Source: Amycolatopsis oliviviridis (GTDB taxonomy: Bacteria; Actinomycetota; Actinomycetes; Mycobacteriales; Pseudonocardiaceae). Taken from it: a stretch of 64,000 nucleotides of DNA. The stretch is from positions 1,178,001 to 1,242,000 of the forward strand of contig NZ_BNAY01000001.1 of the NCBI RefSeq assembly GCF_014654365.1, read 5' to 3'. Made by a program: the position numbers and the translations under genes. Positions 1-9,116 of the stretch are shown one piece after another. Position 1 is the first letter of the stretch, and each line of letters starts with the position of its first letter. The notes beneath the pieces are model-generated. The model was given only the letters and a program-made list of their open reading frames with translations. It did not search any database and was not told where the DNA came from.

Positions 1-534
1 GAGGCTCAAGTACTCGACGGGACCGGCGCCGGTGGCGCCGAACCAGTGCGGGGTGCGGGTGTCGAATTCGGCCGCTTCGCCGGGTTCGAGGACGAGGTCG
101 TGGTCCCCGAGGACCAGCCGCAGGGTGCCATTGAGAACGTAGACCCAGTCGTATCCCTCGTGGGTGCGCAGGTCCGGCTCGGCGTTGTCGTCTCCACGCG
201 GGAGGACGAACTTGTAGGCCTGGATGCCGCCGGGTCTTCGGGTCAGCGGCAGGATGGTCGATCCGTCGGCGCAGGCGATCGGGCGCAGGTTGATCCGTGG
301 GTTGCCGGTCGGCGGCGCGTCGACGAGCTCGTCGAGGGTGAGGCCGTGGGCGCGGGCGAGCGGCAGGAGCTGCTCCAGGGTGGGGCGCCGCAATCCGGCT
401 TCGAGCCGGGACAGCGTGCTGGTCGAGATGCCGGTCTCCTCGGCGAGGTCGGCCAGGGTGATGTCCTGACGTTGCCGGAGTTGCTTCAGCCTCGGCCCGA
501 CGGCGTCGAGCGTGCGGCCCAGTGCCTCGTCCAT
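1..534 (-). CDS. XRE-family regulator with C-terminal cupin domain (3' end cut by window)
   Basis: Reading down from ATG at 534 gives 178 residues that run off the left edge, so the C-terminus is missing. Residues 12-65 form an XRE helix-turn-helix (LADLAEETGISTSTLSRLE). From about residue 95 there is a single-domain cupin, with GYDWVYVLNGTLRLVLGD followed by an LEPGEAAEFD and TPHWFG stretch. Such HTH-cupin proteins sense a small ligand through the cupin and usually repress neighbouring genes. It is divergent from the methyltransferase at 620. The ligand cannot be deduced. Confidence 0.9.
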   Translation of the reverse strand, partial: MDEALGRTLDAVGPRLKQLRQRQDITLADLAEETGISTSTLSRLEAGLRRPTLEQLLPLARAHGLTLDELVDAPPTGNPRINLRPIACADGSTILPLTRRPGGIQAYKFVLPRGDDNAEPDLRTHEGYDWVYVLNGTLRLVLGDHDLVLEPGEAAEFDTRTPHWFGATGAGPVEYLSL

Positions 535-543
535 GCCACCAAT

Positions 544-557
544 TTGCCATTCGGCAA
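544..557. promoter_or_regulatory. Inverted repeat, probable operator of the XRE-cupin regulator
   Basis: TTGCC-ATTC-GGCAA is a perfect 5-bp inverted repeat, 10 bp upstream of the regulator start. A further half-site, TTTTGCCA, lies just beyond it. It sits in the 85-bp divergent region, so it could control both genes. Binding by the XRE-cupin protein is inferred from position only. Confidence 0.45.
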
Positions 558-619
558 CAAATTTTGCCATCTCGCCCTCGCGGTGGTCATGATCGCCGGA
601 GACGAACGAGAGGATCGAG

Positions 620-1213
620 ATGACGCACGGGTTCGACAAGGAGTACTGGGAGGAGCACTGGCGGAAGAGTGGTGCGGGGAGCCCGCCGAATCCGTATCTC
701 GCCCGTGAGCTCGGAGAGCTGGAACCGGGAACGGCGCTGGACGCGGGGTGTGGCGAGGGCGCCGAGGCGATCTGGCTCGCCTCGCGGGGGTGGCAGGTGA
801 CCGCAGCCGACATCTCGTCCGGGGTACTGGCCCGCGCCACCGGGCGTGATGGGGCCGAGCGTGTTCGCTGGGTCGAGGCGGACCTCGGAAGCTGGACCCC
901 GGAAACGCGGTTCGACCTGGTCACGACGCATTACGCGCATCCGGCGATGCCGCAACTGGAGTTCTACGACCGGATCGCGGGCTGGGTGGCGCCCGGCGGC
1001 ACGCTGCTGATCGTCGGGCACCTCCACACTCAGCACGGTCATGGCCACGGGCACCATTCGCCCGCCGAAGCCTCGGTCACCGCCGCGGCCATCACGTCGC
1101 GGCTGGACGAGGCGGTCTGGGAAGTCGTCACCGCCGAGGAGTGCCGTCGGATCCACGGCGATCGGCAGGTTCCCCTGGAGGATGTCGTCGTGCGCGCCAC
1201 CCGGCGCCCGTAG
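620..1213 (+). CDS. Class I SAM-dependent methyltransferase
   Basis: This 197-aa protein has the Rossmann SAM-binding motif I LDAGCGEG at residues 40-47, an acidic residue ending strand 2 (VTAADIS) and motif II-like EADLGSW. It matches small UbiE/tellurite-resistance-like (TehB-type) methyltransferases. The acceptor is unknown. A His-rich run at about residues 133-146 (HLHTQHGHGHGHH) after the VGH strand is unusual and could bind metal. The ATG is preceded by a purine-rich GAGAGGA. It is divergent from the XRE-cupin gene, which probably regulates it, and convergent with the MBL-fold gene 14 bp downstream. Confidence 0.85.
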   Translation: MTHGFDKEYWEEHWRKSGAGSPPNPYLARELGELEPGTALDAGCGEGAEAIWLASRGWQVTAADISSGVLARATGRDGAERVRWVEADLGSWTPETRFDLVTTHYAHPAMPQLEFYDRIAGWVAPGGTLLIVGHLHTQHGHGHGHHSPAEASVTAAAITSRLDEAVWEVVTAEECRRIHGDRQVPLEDVVVRATRRP

Positions 1214-1227
1214 CCGGTCGACGCGGG

Positions 1228-1995
1228 TCAGCCGAGCCGCAAGCGGTCGGCCAGGCCTGCGGCGGTGAACGCGGCGACGACGTCATCACGGCCTTCGGTG
1301 AAGTGCTCCCAGCTGTCCATGTGCACGGGAACGACCGTGCGGGCGCCGAGGATCCGGGTGGCCTCCGCGGCGAGCGCGCTGTCGAGGACGAGCAGGGCGC
1401 CGTCGAAGACCGGCTTCAGGCGTGGGGCGCCGGCGAAGAGCACGGCGGTGTCGATCGGGCCGAATCGGTCGGCGACCTGCCGGACCGCGTCGAGCGAGGC
1501 GTTGTCGCCACTGACGTAGACCCTCGGCAGGCCTTGGCCGGTGAGTACGAAGCCGGTGACGTCGCCGCTGACCTTCTCCGCGCCTTCCGGCCCGTGGAGC
1601 GCGGGCGCGGCGGTCACGGTGACCGCTCCCCCGTCCGGCCGGGTCAGCTCGATCGTTTCCCAGGTCGCCAGCCCTTTCGCGGTGCCGCCCAGCCGGCCCG
1701 CGCCGCTGGGCGTGGTGAGGGTCAGCGGGATGTCGGCCAGCAGTTTCCGCCCGGAGTGGTCGAGGTTGTCGGGGTGTTCGTCGTGGGAGAGCAGGACGGC
1801 GTCGACGCGGCCGAGGTCCGCGGGGGCGATCGAGGCGGGTGCCGTCTTGGTCAGGCCCGGTCTCCCGTCGGGCCGGCCGTAGTAGCCGGGTTCGTCGAAG
1901 GTCGGGTCGGTCAGGAGCCGCAGTCCGCCGTAGTCGATCAGCGCGGTCGGCCCGCCGAAGACCTGGACGGAGAGCTGGTCACTGATCTTGTTCAT
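1228..1995 (-). CDS. MBL-fold metal-dependent hydrolase (UlaG/RomA-like)
   Basis: This 255-aa cytosolic protein has the metallo-beta-lactamase fold: an N-terminal TALIDYGGLRLLTDPTF strand pair, the metal-binding loop LSHDEHPDNLDH at 69-80 and a later VYVSGDNAS. The metal motif is the SHDxHxDNLD variant rather than the textbook HxHxDH, a pattern I associate with actinobacterial UlaG-like proteins. Substrate is unknown. It is divergent from a CGNR-type regulator whose promoter region carries three matched inverted repeats, so it is the likely regulatory target of that protein. Confidence 0.82.
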   Translation of the reverse strand: MNKISDQLSVQVFGGPTALIDYGGLRLLTDPTFDEPGYYGRPDGRPGLTKTAPASIAPADLGRVDAVLLSHDEHPDNLDHSGRKLLADIPLTLTTPSGAGRLGGTAKGLATWETIELTRPDGGAVTVTAAPALHGPEGAEKVSGDVTGFVLTGQGLPRVYVSGDNASLDAVRQVADRFGPIDTAVLFAGAPRLKPVFDGALLVLDSALAAEATRILGARTVVPVHMDSWEHFTEGRDDVVAAFTAAGLADRLRLG

Positions 1996-2002
1996 CGTTC
2001 AC

Positions 2003-2112
2003 CTCACGGATAGGTAGTCTCTCTTCCGTGAGCAACGTTAGCGAGTTCTCACGGAAGAGTGCAATGGTTTCCGTGAGGCTTTCTCATGGTTGAACTCGGC
2101 GCCTACCATGAG
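2003..2112. promoter_or_regulatory. Three equally built inverted repeats between MBL-fold and CGNR genes
   Basis: Repeat 1 has half-sites CTCACGGA at 2003-2010 and TCCGTGAG at 2025-2032. Repeat 2 has the same half-sites at 2048-2055 and 2070-2077, extended by one base each. Repeat 3 is a variant, CTCATGGT at 2083-2090 and ACCATGAG at 2105-2112. In every repeat the two half-sites start 22 bp apart, about two helical turns, and repeats 1 and 2 are 45 bp apart. This looks like a cooperative operator array for the CGNR protein or another repressor. Repeat 3 covers the ATG at 2086. Confidence 0.7.
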
Positions 2113-2724
2113 AACGTGGACGACACCGATCTTGACGCCGCTACCCTGCCGCCCGCGCCGGGGGCCGGGGAGTACGTCGCGCTGGCGCTCGCCAACACCA
2201 CGATCGCGCTGCCCGGCGGCCAGTTCACCGATCTGCTCGGCACCCCGGCGGCCGCGACGGACTGGCTGGTCGCTCAGGGGCTCGCCCCGGTCGACGCCGG
2301 TCTGCAGGAGATGTGCGCGGGGCTGGTCCGGTCGCTGCGAGAGCAGGTGCGGGTGCTGCTCGCGTCGAGGTCGTGCTCGGATCCGGCTCCGCAGAGCGCT
2401 CTCAACGCCGTCAACGAGGCGTTGAGCAAGGCGCCCACCGCGGAACTGCTGCGCTGGGACCCGGTCCGGGGGCTGTACCGGACAGCGTCGCATCCGATCA
2501 CCCAGATCGTCGAGCACGCGCTGGCGACGCTGGCCGCGAACGCCGCGGATCTGCTCACCGGGCCGGACGCCGAGCGCATCGCTGCCTGCGGATCCCCGCC
2601 GTGCACCCGGTTCTTCCTGCGCAACGGGCGACGTCAGTGGTGTTCGGTGCGCTGCGGTGACCGCGCCCGTGCCGCCCGCGCCTACGCCAAGCGCTCCCAG
2701 CCCGCCGGGGCGGCTCAGCGGTAG
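2086..2724 (+). CDS. CGNR zinc-finger / ABATE-domain transcriptional regulator
   Basis: This 212-aa protein has an N-terminal ABATE-like region (ALANTTIALPGG...) and a C-terminal CGNR zinc finger, CGSPPCTRFFLRNGRRQWCS then RCGDRARAARAYAK, with four Cys to hold zinc. Such proteins are putative DNA-binding regulators of stress-related genes. The ATG at 2086 has a GTGAGG seven bases upstream, but the third inverted repeat of the promoter array overlaps it. An in-frame GTG at 2116 just after the repeat is a credible alternative that would give 202 aa. It overlaps the convergent TetX-like gene by 10 bp. Confidence 0.85.
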   Translation: MVELGAYHENVDDTDLDAATLPPAPGAGEYVALALANTTIALPGGQFTDLLGTPAAATDWLVAQGLAPVDAGLQEMCAGLVRSLREQVRVLLASRSCSDPAPQSALNAVNEALSKAPTAELLRWDPVRGLYRTASHPITQIVEHALATLAANAADLLTGPDAERIAACGSPPCTRFFLRNGRRQWCSVRCGDRARAARAYAKRSQPAGAAQR

Positions 2725-3848
2725 GACGCGAAGCGTTCCAGCAGTGCCTTAGGGGCGTCGTCGGCGAAGCAGAGGTCGAGGTTCTCGGCGGATTCGGCCG
2801 CCGACGCTTCACTGCGCGGGAACAGCGCCTGCTCGTACACGGCGAGCGCGGCTTCGACATCGCCGGGATGGGCGGCGAGGGCCAGGCCGAGTTCGGCGCC
2901 GTCGAACATGGCGAGGTTGGCGCCCTCGCCGGCGAAGGGTGACATCAGGTGGGCGGCGTCCCCGAGCAGGGTGATGCCGGGGACGCGGTCCCAGCGGTGA
3001 CCGACCGGCAGCGCGTGGATGGGCCGCGGGACCAGCTCGCTGTCCGCGTCGGTGATCAGGGCGCGCAGGCCCGCGTCCCAGCCGTCGAAATGGCGCAGTA
3101 CGGCGGTTTTCGCGGCGGCGGTGTCGGCGAAGTCGATCGTGGAGATCCAGTCCTCGGCGGTCTTCAGCGCGATGTAGACGTGGAGGCTGCCGGTGATGTC
3201 GTGGTGCGCCAGGAAGCCTTTGGCCGCGCCGAGCGCGAAGAACATGCCGCCTCCGATGAGTGCGGCGCTCGCGGGATGGCGGCGTTCGGCGTCGTGCAAG
3301 TGCACCTCGACGAAGGAGATCCCCTCGTAGGCTGGCCGGGCGCCGGAGACCAGGGGCCGGACCTTGGACCACGCGCCGTCGGCGCCGATCAGCAGGTCCG
3401 TGGTGAACGCCGTGCCGTCGGCCAGGGTGACCTCGTGCCGTCCGCCGCCGAGCGAGCGCGTGCCGGTGACCTTGGCGCCCCAGCGCACGGCGCCTTCGGG
3501 CAGCGAACCGAGCAGCAGGTCCCGCAAGTCACCTCGGGCGACTTCCGGACGCCCGCCGTCGCCATCGTCGGCTTCCTCGAAATGCACGACACCGTGCTGG
3601 TCGAGGACGCGCATGGCCTCGCCGCCGGGGTGTACGAGCGCGCGGAACTCGTCGTGGAGCCCGGCGGCCCGGAGTGCTTCCTGGCCGGTGTCTTCGTGGA
3701 TGTCGAGCATGCCGCCCTGTGTCCGCGCGGACGGTGACGCGTCGAGGTCGAACACGGCGGCTTCGACGCCGTTGACGTGCAGGACGCGGGCCAGGGTGAG
3801 TCCGCTGAGGCCGGCGCCGATGATCGCGATGGGGTGGTGTGTGGTCAT
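2715..3848 (-). CDS. FAD-dependent monooxygenase, TetX-like
   Basis: This 377-aa group A flavin monooxygenase has the FAD dinucleotide motif IGAGLSG at 10-16, the TetX-style GGMLDIHEDTGQEALRAAGL, an RGDLRDLL arginine motif near residue 106, DLLIGADGAWSKVR, and the second FAD motif LLGDAAHLMSPFAGEGANLA. Length and motif order match TetX tetracycline destructases and anhydrotetracycline oxygenases, so it may hydroxylate a polyketide-like or antibiotic substrate; tetracycline activity itself is not shown. The start is the ATG of an ATGA overlap with the upstream TetR gene, so the two form an operon. A reading frame upstream of this ATG is only an overlap shadow. Confidence 0.88.
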   Translation of the reverse strand: MTTHHPIAIIGAGLSGLTLARVLHVNGVEAAVFDLDASPSARTQGGMLDIHEDTGQEALRAAGLHDEFRALVHPGGEAMRVLDQHGVVHFEEADDGDGGRPEVARGDLRDLLLGSLPEGAVRWGAKVTGTRSLGGGRHEVTLADGTAFTTDLLIGADGAWSKVRPLVSGARPAYEGISFVEVHLHDAERRHPASAALIGGGMFFALGAAKGFLAHHDITGSLHVYIALKTAEDWISTIDFADTAAAKTAVLRHFDGWDAGLRALITDADSELVPRPIHALPVGHRWDRVPGITLLGDAAHLMSPFAGEGANLAMFDGAELGLALAAHPGDVEAALAVYEQALFPRSEASAAESAENLDLCFADDAPKALLERFASYR

Positions 3849-4519
3849 GTCGGGTTCCTTTCGGGTGGTACGGCGGTGTCCGCGATACCGGTGATCAGCA
3901 CCTGCAGTCCCCAGGACATCCGCTGCGCGGGCCGTCCGGTGAGCAGGTCGGCCGCGTGAGCGGCGATCTGCGGATGGGTCGTCTCGTCGGCGTCGCGGAC
4001 GGCGCGGGCCAGCGCGTCCCAGTCCTCCGGTGATTCCTGGTCGGCGTGCTCGGCGGCGGTCGCCGTCGCGTGCTGCAGGAGGATGTCGATCCCCCACGCA
4101 CGCCGTTCGGGTGGCACGCCGCCCTCGGCGAGGAGGGTGAGCAGGGTTTCGCACAGCGCGAGGTAGTTCTCGCCACTGGGCCGGGCGACGAGCGCGGACA
4201 GGGCGAGGCCGGGGTACTCCAGCAGCATCGAGGTGTAGGCCGTGAGCAGCCGTTCGATCCGGTCACGCCAGCCGCCCTCGGACGACGGCGGGGAGATCGT
4301 GCCGAGGAGCTCGTCCAGGATCGCGGCGTGCAGCTCGGCGGTGTTGCGGACGTAGACGTAGAGCGAGGCCGCGCCGGTGTCGAGTTCCTGCGCCAGGCGG
4401 CGCATCGTGACCTTCGGCAAGCCTTCCTCGCGCAGAATCCCGACAGCGGCGGCGACGATGCCGTCTCGGGTCAGCGCGGGTTTGGCCGGTCGTTCCCGGC
4501 GGCTCTTCTCGGGTGCCAT
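3845..4519 (-). CDS. TetR-family repressor of the TetX-like monooxygenase
   Basis: This 224-aa protein has a TetR HTH at residues 18-62 (GIVAAAVGILREEGLPKVTM then RRLAQELDTGAASLYVYV). A C-terminal all-helical domain of the TetR_C type carries YPGLALSALVARPSGENYLAL. It is the first gene of a two-gene operon, overlapping the flavin monooxygenase by 4 bp. Twelve bases upstream of its ATG begins a set of three phased palindromes that is its probable operator. The likely circuit is drug or pigment sensing that derepresses its own operon; the inducer is unknown. Confidence 0.9.
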   Translation of the reverse strand: MAPEKSRRERPAKPALTRDGIVAAAVGILREEGLPKVTMRRLAQELDTGAASLYVYVRNTAELHAAILDELLGTISPPSSEGGWRDRIERLLTAYTSMLLEYPGLALSALVARPSGENYLALCETLLTLLAEGGVPPERRAWGIDILLQHATATAAEHADQESPEDWDALARAVRDADETTHPQIAAHAADLLTGRPAQRMSWGLQVLITGIADTAVPPERNPT

Positions 4520-4530
4520 GCGTTCAGCTT

Positions 4531-4574
4531 AACGAACATGTTCGTTCCGAACAAGTTCGTAGCGAACATGTTCG
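4531..4574. promoter_or_regulatory. Triple phased operator CGAACATGTTCG
   Basis: Three 12-bp palindromes lie at 4533-4544 (CGAACATGTTCG), 4548-4559 (CGAACAAGTTCG) and 4563-4574 (CGAACATGTTCG), each exactly 15 bp from the next. The first is extended to a perfect 16-bp palindrome (AACGAACATGTTCGTT, 4531-4546). On the minus strand a TTAAGC box ends 7 nt before the TetR ATG at 4519, so the sites overlap the promoter and transcription may be leaderless. Confidence 0.8.
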
Positions 4575-4640
4575 ACGCAGGTCACAGAGAGCGGGACTAC
4601 TTCCAATGGGGGTTTGTCCGTGCACTGCGGACTGAAATGA

Positions 4641-6197
<1,557 letters not shown>

Positions 6198-6259
6198 CGC
6201 ATCGGAGCCACCGGCTATTGGCTGGTGGCGTTCCACACCACTTTCCACGACAGGAGTTG

Positions 6260-6655
6260 ATGACCATGGCCGGAAGGGTCGTGCACTTCGAGATCCCCTT
6301 CGAGGACGGCGAACGCGCACGCGGCTTCTACCGTGAGGTCTTCGGCTGGAAGACCGACATCCCGCCGGGGATGGACTACACGATGGTGTTTTCGGGGCCG
6401 ACCGTCGAGACCGGCATGCCCACGGAGCCGGGTTTCATCAACGGCGGGATGATGGACAAGAAGTCCAGCCCCGCGCCGGGCCCGGTCCTCGTGATCGAGG
6501 TCGACAGCATCGACGACACGCTCGCGGTCATCGAGAAGCAGGGCGGTTCGACCCTCGTCGGGCGGACCGCGGTCGGCGACATGGGCTTCTCCGCCTACTT
6601 CAAGGATCCCGAAGGCAACGTCAACGGCATCTGGGAGACGGCGAGCCAGGGCTGA
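6260..6655 (+). CDS. VOC-family (glyoxalase/dioxygenase fold) protein
   Basis: This 131-aa protein has the paired beta-alpha-beta-beta-beta modules of the vicinal oxygen chelate fold: VVHFEIPFEDGERARGFYRE at the N-terminus and FSAYFKDPEGNVNGIWE at the C-terminus. Such standalone VOC proteins act as bleomycin-type drug-binding or isomerase/dioxygenase proteins; the substrate is not evident. CAGGAG lies 4 bases before the ATG at 6260. It is downstream of rox in the same direction, but a link to rifamycin is not shown. A shared hairpin terminator follows. Confidence 0.85.
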   Translation: MTMAGRVVHFEIPFEDGERARGFYREVFGWKTDIPPGMDYTMVFSGPTVETGMPTEPGFINGGMMDKKSSPAPGPVLVIEVDSIDDTLAVIEKQGGSTLVGRTAVGDMGFSAYFKDPEGNVNGIWETASQG

Positions 6656-6663
6656 CACCTTCC

Positions 6664-6696
6664 CAGGGTCCGTGACCGCGCCGGTCACGGACCCTG
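6664..6696. terminator. Bidirectional terminator hairpin
   Basis: CAGGGTCCGTGACCG and its exact complement form a 15-bp stem with a 3-nt CGC loop. It lies 8 nt after the VOC stop and overlaps the last codons of the convergent Lrp gene, so it can end transcription from both sides. No T-tract is present, as is usual in actinobacteria. Confidence 0.75.
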
Positions 6697-7131
6697 CGGT
6701 CCCCGGTAGGGCAACGTCTGGTTGTAGACGATGTTGGTGTTCGTGCTCCCGAACAGCGCTAGCTCGTTGACGATCTCCTCCAGCCGCCCCATCGACGGCG
6801 CCGCGATCTTCAGCGCGTAGCAGTCGTCACCGGTCGTCCGGAGACATTCGAGGATCTCGGTCCGCTCGGCCAGGAGTTTGTACAACGGCGCGTGCTTGCT
6901 GCCCGGGTACTTCAGCCGCACCACCGCGAGCACGACGTAGCCGGCCTTCTCCAGATCGATCTCGGCGCGGTAGCCGGTGATCACCCCGGCCGACTCCAGC
7001 CGTTTGACCCGTTCCGTCGTCGCCGACGCGCTCAGGCTGACCCGCTTGCCCAGCTCGGTGAGCGGCAGCCGCCCGTCCTTCTGGAGTTCGACCAGGATCG
7101 CCCAGTCCGTCGCGTCGAGAGTCTCGGCCAT
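6685..7131 (-). CDS. Lrp/AsnC-family transcriptional regulator
   Basis: This 148-aa protein has the AsnC winged HTH at residues 5-65 (LDATDWAILVELQKDGRLPL, ELGKRVSLSASATTERVKRL, ESAGVITGY). A RAM ligand-binding domain from about residue 70 carries RTTGDDCYALKIAAPSMGRL. Lrp proteins sense amino acids or related metabolites and commonly control the divergent neighbour, here the LLM-class oxidoreductase starting 93 bp away at 7224. Confidence 0.93.
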   Translation of the reverse strand: MAETLDATDWAILVELQKDGRLPLTELGKRVSLSASATTERVKRLESAGVITGYRAEIDLEKAGYVVLAVVRLKYPGSKHAPLYKLLAERTEILECLRTTGDDCYALKIAAPSMGRLEEIVNELALFGSTNTNIVYNQTLPYRGPQGP

Positions 7132-7211
7132 CGGGCCAGATTACCGGCAGATCCACGGCGCGAAGGCCCTTATGCCGGGAAAGATCCCTTCCCGGTTTTC
7201 GGCCGCGCCGA

Positions 7212-7217
7212 TAGCCT
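7212..7217 (+). promoter_or_regulatory. -10 box of a probable leaderless promoter
   Basis: TAGCCT ends 6 nt before the GTG start at 7224, which places the expected transcription start on the start codon. No clear -35 consensus or ribosome binding site is seen. Confidence 0.4.
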
Positions 7218-7223
7218 TGACCT

Positions 7224-8087
7224 GTGCGAATAGGTGTAAACGTCCCGAATTTCGGACCGGGGACCGACCCCGGGATCCTCCGCGGCTGGGCCACCACGGT
7301 CGAAGGCCTCGGCTACGACCTGCTCATGGTGTCCGACCACGTCGCCATCACCCCCGACGTCGCCGAGCAGTACCCGGCGCCGTTCTACGAACCGTTCACG
7401 ACCCTGTCGTGGCTCGCCGGTGTGACGAGCCGGATCCGGCTGGGCACCACCGTGCTCATCGTCCCGTACCGGCATCCCCTGCTGATCGCCCGCATGGCCG
7501 CGAACCTCAACCAGCTCAGCGGCGGACGGCTCGTGCTCGGCGTCGCGTCCGGCTGGGCCCGCCAGGAGTTCGAGGCGCTCGACGTCCCGTTCGAGAAACG
7601 CGGCCGGCTGACCGACGACCACCTCGACGCCGTCCGGAAGGCCTGGGCGGACGACGCCGACTACCGCGCGGGCGACATCCCGATCTGGGTCGGCGGCAAC
7701 AGCGACGCCGGCATCCGCCGCGCCGTCCGCGTCGGCGACGCCTGGCACCCGCTGCGCGCCACCCTCCCCTGGCTCACCGAGGCGCTCACCAGGGTCAAGA
7801 CCATCGCCGACGCCCACGATCGGCCAGTCCCCGCCTTCACCCCGCGGATCCTGCTGAACGTCACCGCGAGCCCGATCACCGGACCCGAGCGCCTCGCCGG
7901 GGAGGGCACGATCGAGCAGATCGTCGACGACCTCGACCGGCTTCGCCACCTCGGCGCCGAAACGGTCGTGCTCGACCCGTTCTCCGGTGATCCCGAAGAG
8001 ACCCTGCGGCCGGAAGCCGCGTGGCAGGCTTTGGCGACCGTCGCCGCCCACTGGGAATTGGGCCGATACCGAACCGAACAGGACTGA
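7224..8087 (+). CDS. LLM-class, probably F420-dependent, oxidoreductase
   Basis: The GTG-started 287-aa protein has the luciferase-like TIM barrel of F420-dependent oxidoreductases: MRIGVNVPNFGPGTDP at the N-terminus, YDLLMVSDHVAITPDV, RIRLGTTVLIVPYRHPLLIA, and LSGGRLVLGVASGWARQEFE. Actinomycetes are rich in these enzymes, which use F420 or FMN to oxidise or reduce varied organic substrates; this one's substrate is unknown. It is divergent from the Lrp regulator and is followed after 2 bp by the deaminase, forming an operon. Confidence 0.9.
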   Translation: MRIGVNVPNFGPGTDPGILRGWATTVEGLGYDLLMVSDHVAITPDVAEQYPAPFYEPFTTLSWLAGVTSRIRLGTTVLIVPYRHPLLIARMAANLNQLSGGRLVLGVASGWARQEFEALDVPFEKRGRLTDDHLDAVRKAWADDADYRAGDIPIWVGGNSDAGIRRAVRVGDAWHPLRATLPWLTEALTRVKTIADAHDRPVPAFTPRILLNVTASPITGPERLAGEGTIEQIVDDLDRLRHLGAETVVLDPFSGDPEETLRPEAAWQALATVAAHWELGRYRTEQD

Positions 8088-8089
8088 CC

Positions 8090-8515
8090 ATGACCGAAGA
8101 AGACGAGAAGTTCCTCCGCCGCGCCATCGAACTCGCCGCGAAGTCCCGCGCCGACGGCGACCCGCCCTTCGGCTCGCTGCTCGTCGGCCCCGACGGCACG
8201 GTGCTGGCCGAGGACCACAACACCACGGTGTCGCAATCGGACATCAGCCTGCACCCGGAACTGAAGCTCGCCGTGTGGGCCGCGCGCGAACTGGAGCCCG
8301 CCGCCGCGGCGGAGACGACGATGTACACCAGCTGCCAGCCGTGCGGGATGTGCCAGGGTGCCATCGAACGTTCCGGGCTGGGACGGGTCGTGTTCGCCCT
8401 TTCCGGTGAACAAGTCAACGCCCTGAAGCCGCCCGCGACCGGCCCAGGCGTACGGCTGGAGGGCCCCGCGTTGTACGACGAGGCCCGCGTCCCCGTCGCC
8501 GGGTACTACACCTGA
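8090..8515 (+). CDS. Nucleoside/deoxycytidylate-type zinc deaminase
   Basis: The 141-aa protein has the cytidine-deaminase fold with zinc ligands in LHPELKLA (normally HAE) and TSCQPCGMC (PCxxC). Glu of the H-x-E motif should be the proton shuttle. The Pro in place of Ala between His and Glu is the one departure from the textbook motif. Length and N-terminus (FLRRAIELAAKSRADGDPPF) resemble guanine/tRNA-adenosine-type deaminases of the CDA superfamily. It starts 2 bp after the LLM oxidoreductase, so they are co-transcribed and may act on the same heterocycle. Its 3' end overlaps the P450 remnant on the other strand by 10 bp. Confidence 0.87.
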   Translation: MTEEDEKFLRRAIELAAKSRADGDPPFGSLLVGPDGTVLAEDHNTTVSQSDISLHPELKLAVWAARELEPAAAAETTMYTSCQPCGMCQGAIERSGLGRVVFALSGEQVNALKPPATGPGVRLEGPALYDEARVPVAGYYT

Positions 8516-9040
8516 GCCCCGGCGAAACGGAATTCCGGTGGGGCCAGAATCGGCCCCATCGCCGGATTTTCTTTCCGCAGCTCGATTTCCGCGGCCGGTA
8601 ATTCACTCCAGCATTCCAGTACGCGCGCGGTCGCCTGATTCACGAAACGCGAACCGACACAGGCGGCCGCGCCGAAACCATAGGGAAGATACACCGCCTT
8701 GTACCCCTCGGGCGGGTTTTCCCAGCGTTCCGGCCGGTACTCGTCGGCGACAACGCCACCCCGCCGATCTCGATCGCGACATTGTCCATCGACCCGACCG
8801 CGTCGTGGACGGCCTTCTGAAACCCGGTGTCACCGTCCCTGTCGGACGCCCAGCGGTACAGCGCGGCCTCCGCCCGGCTGTGCGCGATCCGGCGGCGCAA
8901 ATTGACGACCGCGGACCGGTCCCGGTCACGCCGGTTCGACAAGGACCACCGGCGGTTTCCCGGTCCGGTCCCACGGGCGATCCCGAGATCGCCGCTGCAA
9001 CCGGAAACACTCAGGATCAGAAATCCATTTGCGATCCTGT
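8506..9040 (-). pseudogene. Cytochrome P450-like remnant, frameshifted
   Basis: The frame ending at 8506 carries a heme-loop-like sequence YGFGAAACVGSRFVNQA, preceded by VADEYRPERWENPPEGYKAV, as in P450 C-termini (ERW region, then FGxGxxxCxG). The usual His/Arg before Cys is Ala. At about 8757 the reading frame breaks: upstream codons in another frame read AVHDAVGSMDNVAIEIGGV and remain open to about 9040, but the I-helix, ExxR motif and N-terminus of a P450 are not found. It is therefore a decayed or truncated gene. Only the C-terminal part is firmly recognisable; the upstream 250 bp may be unrelated. Confidence 0.55.
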
Positions 9041-9104
9041 CAATAGCGGAACGAGACGGAATCCGGACAACCGGCGTCGCCGACACGCGGATCTCGTTGT
9101 GGCT

Positions 9105-9110
9105 AGGATG
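9105..9110 (+). promoter_or_regulatory. -10 box before the recombinase
   Basis: TAGGAT ends 6 nt before the ATG at 9117, consistent with a leaderless mRNA. The same bases contain AGGA, so a ribosome-binding role is the alternative reading. Confidence 0.35.
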
Positions 9111-9116
9111 GTCACG

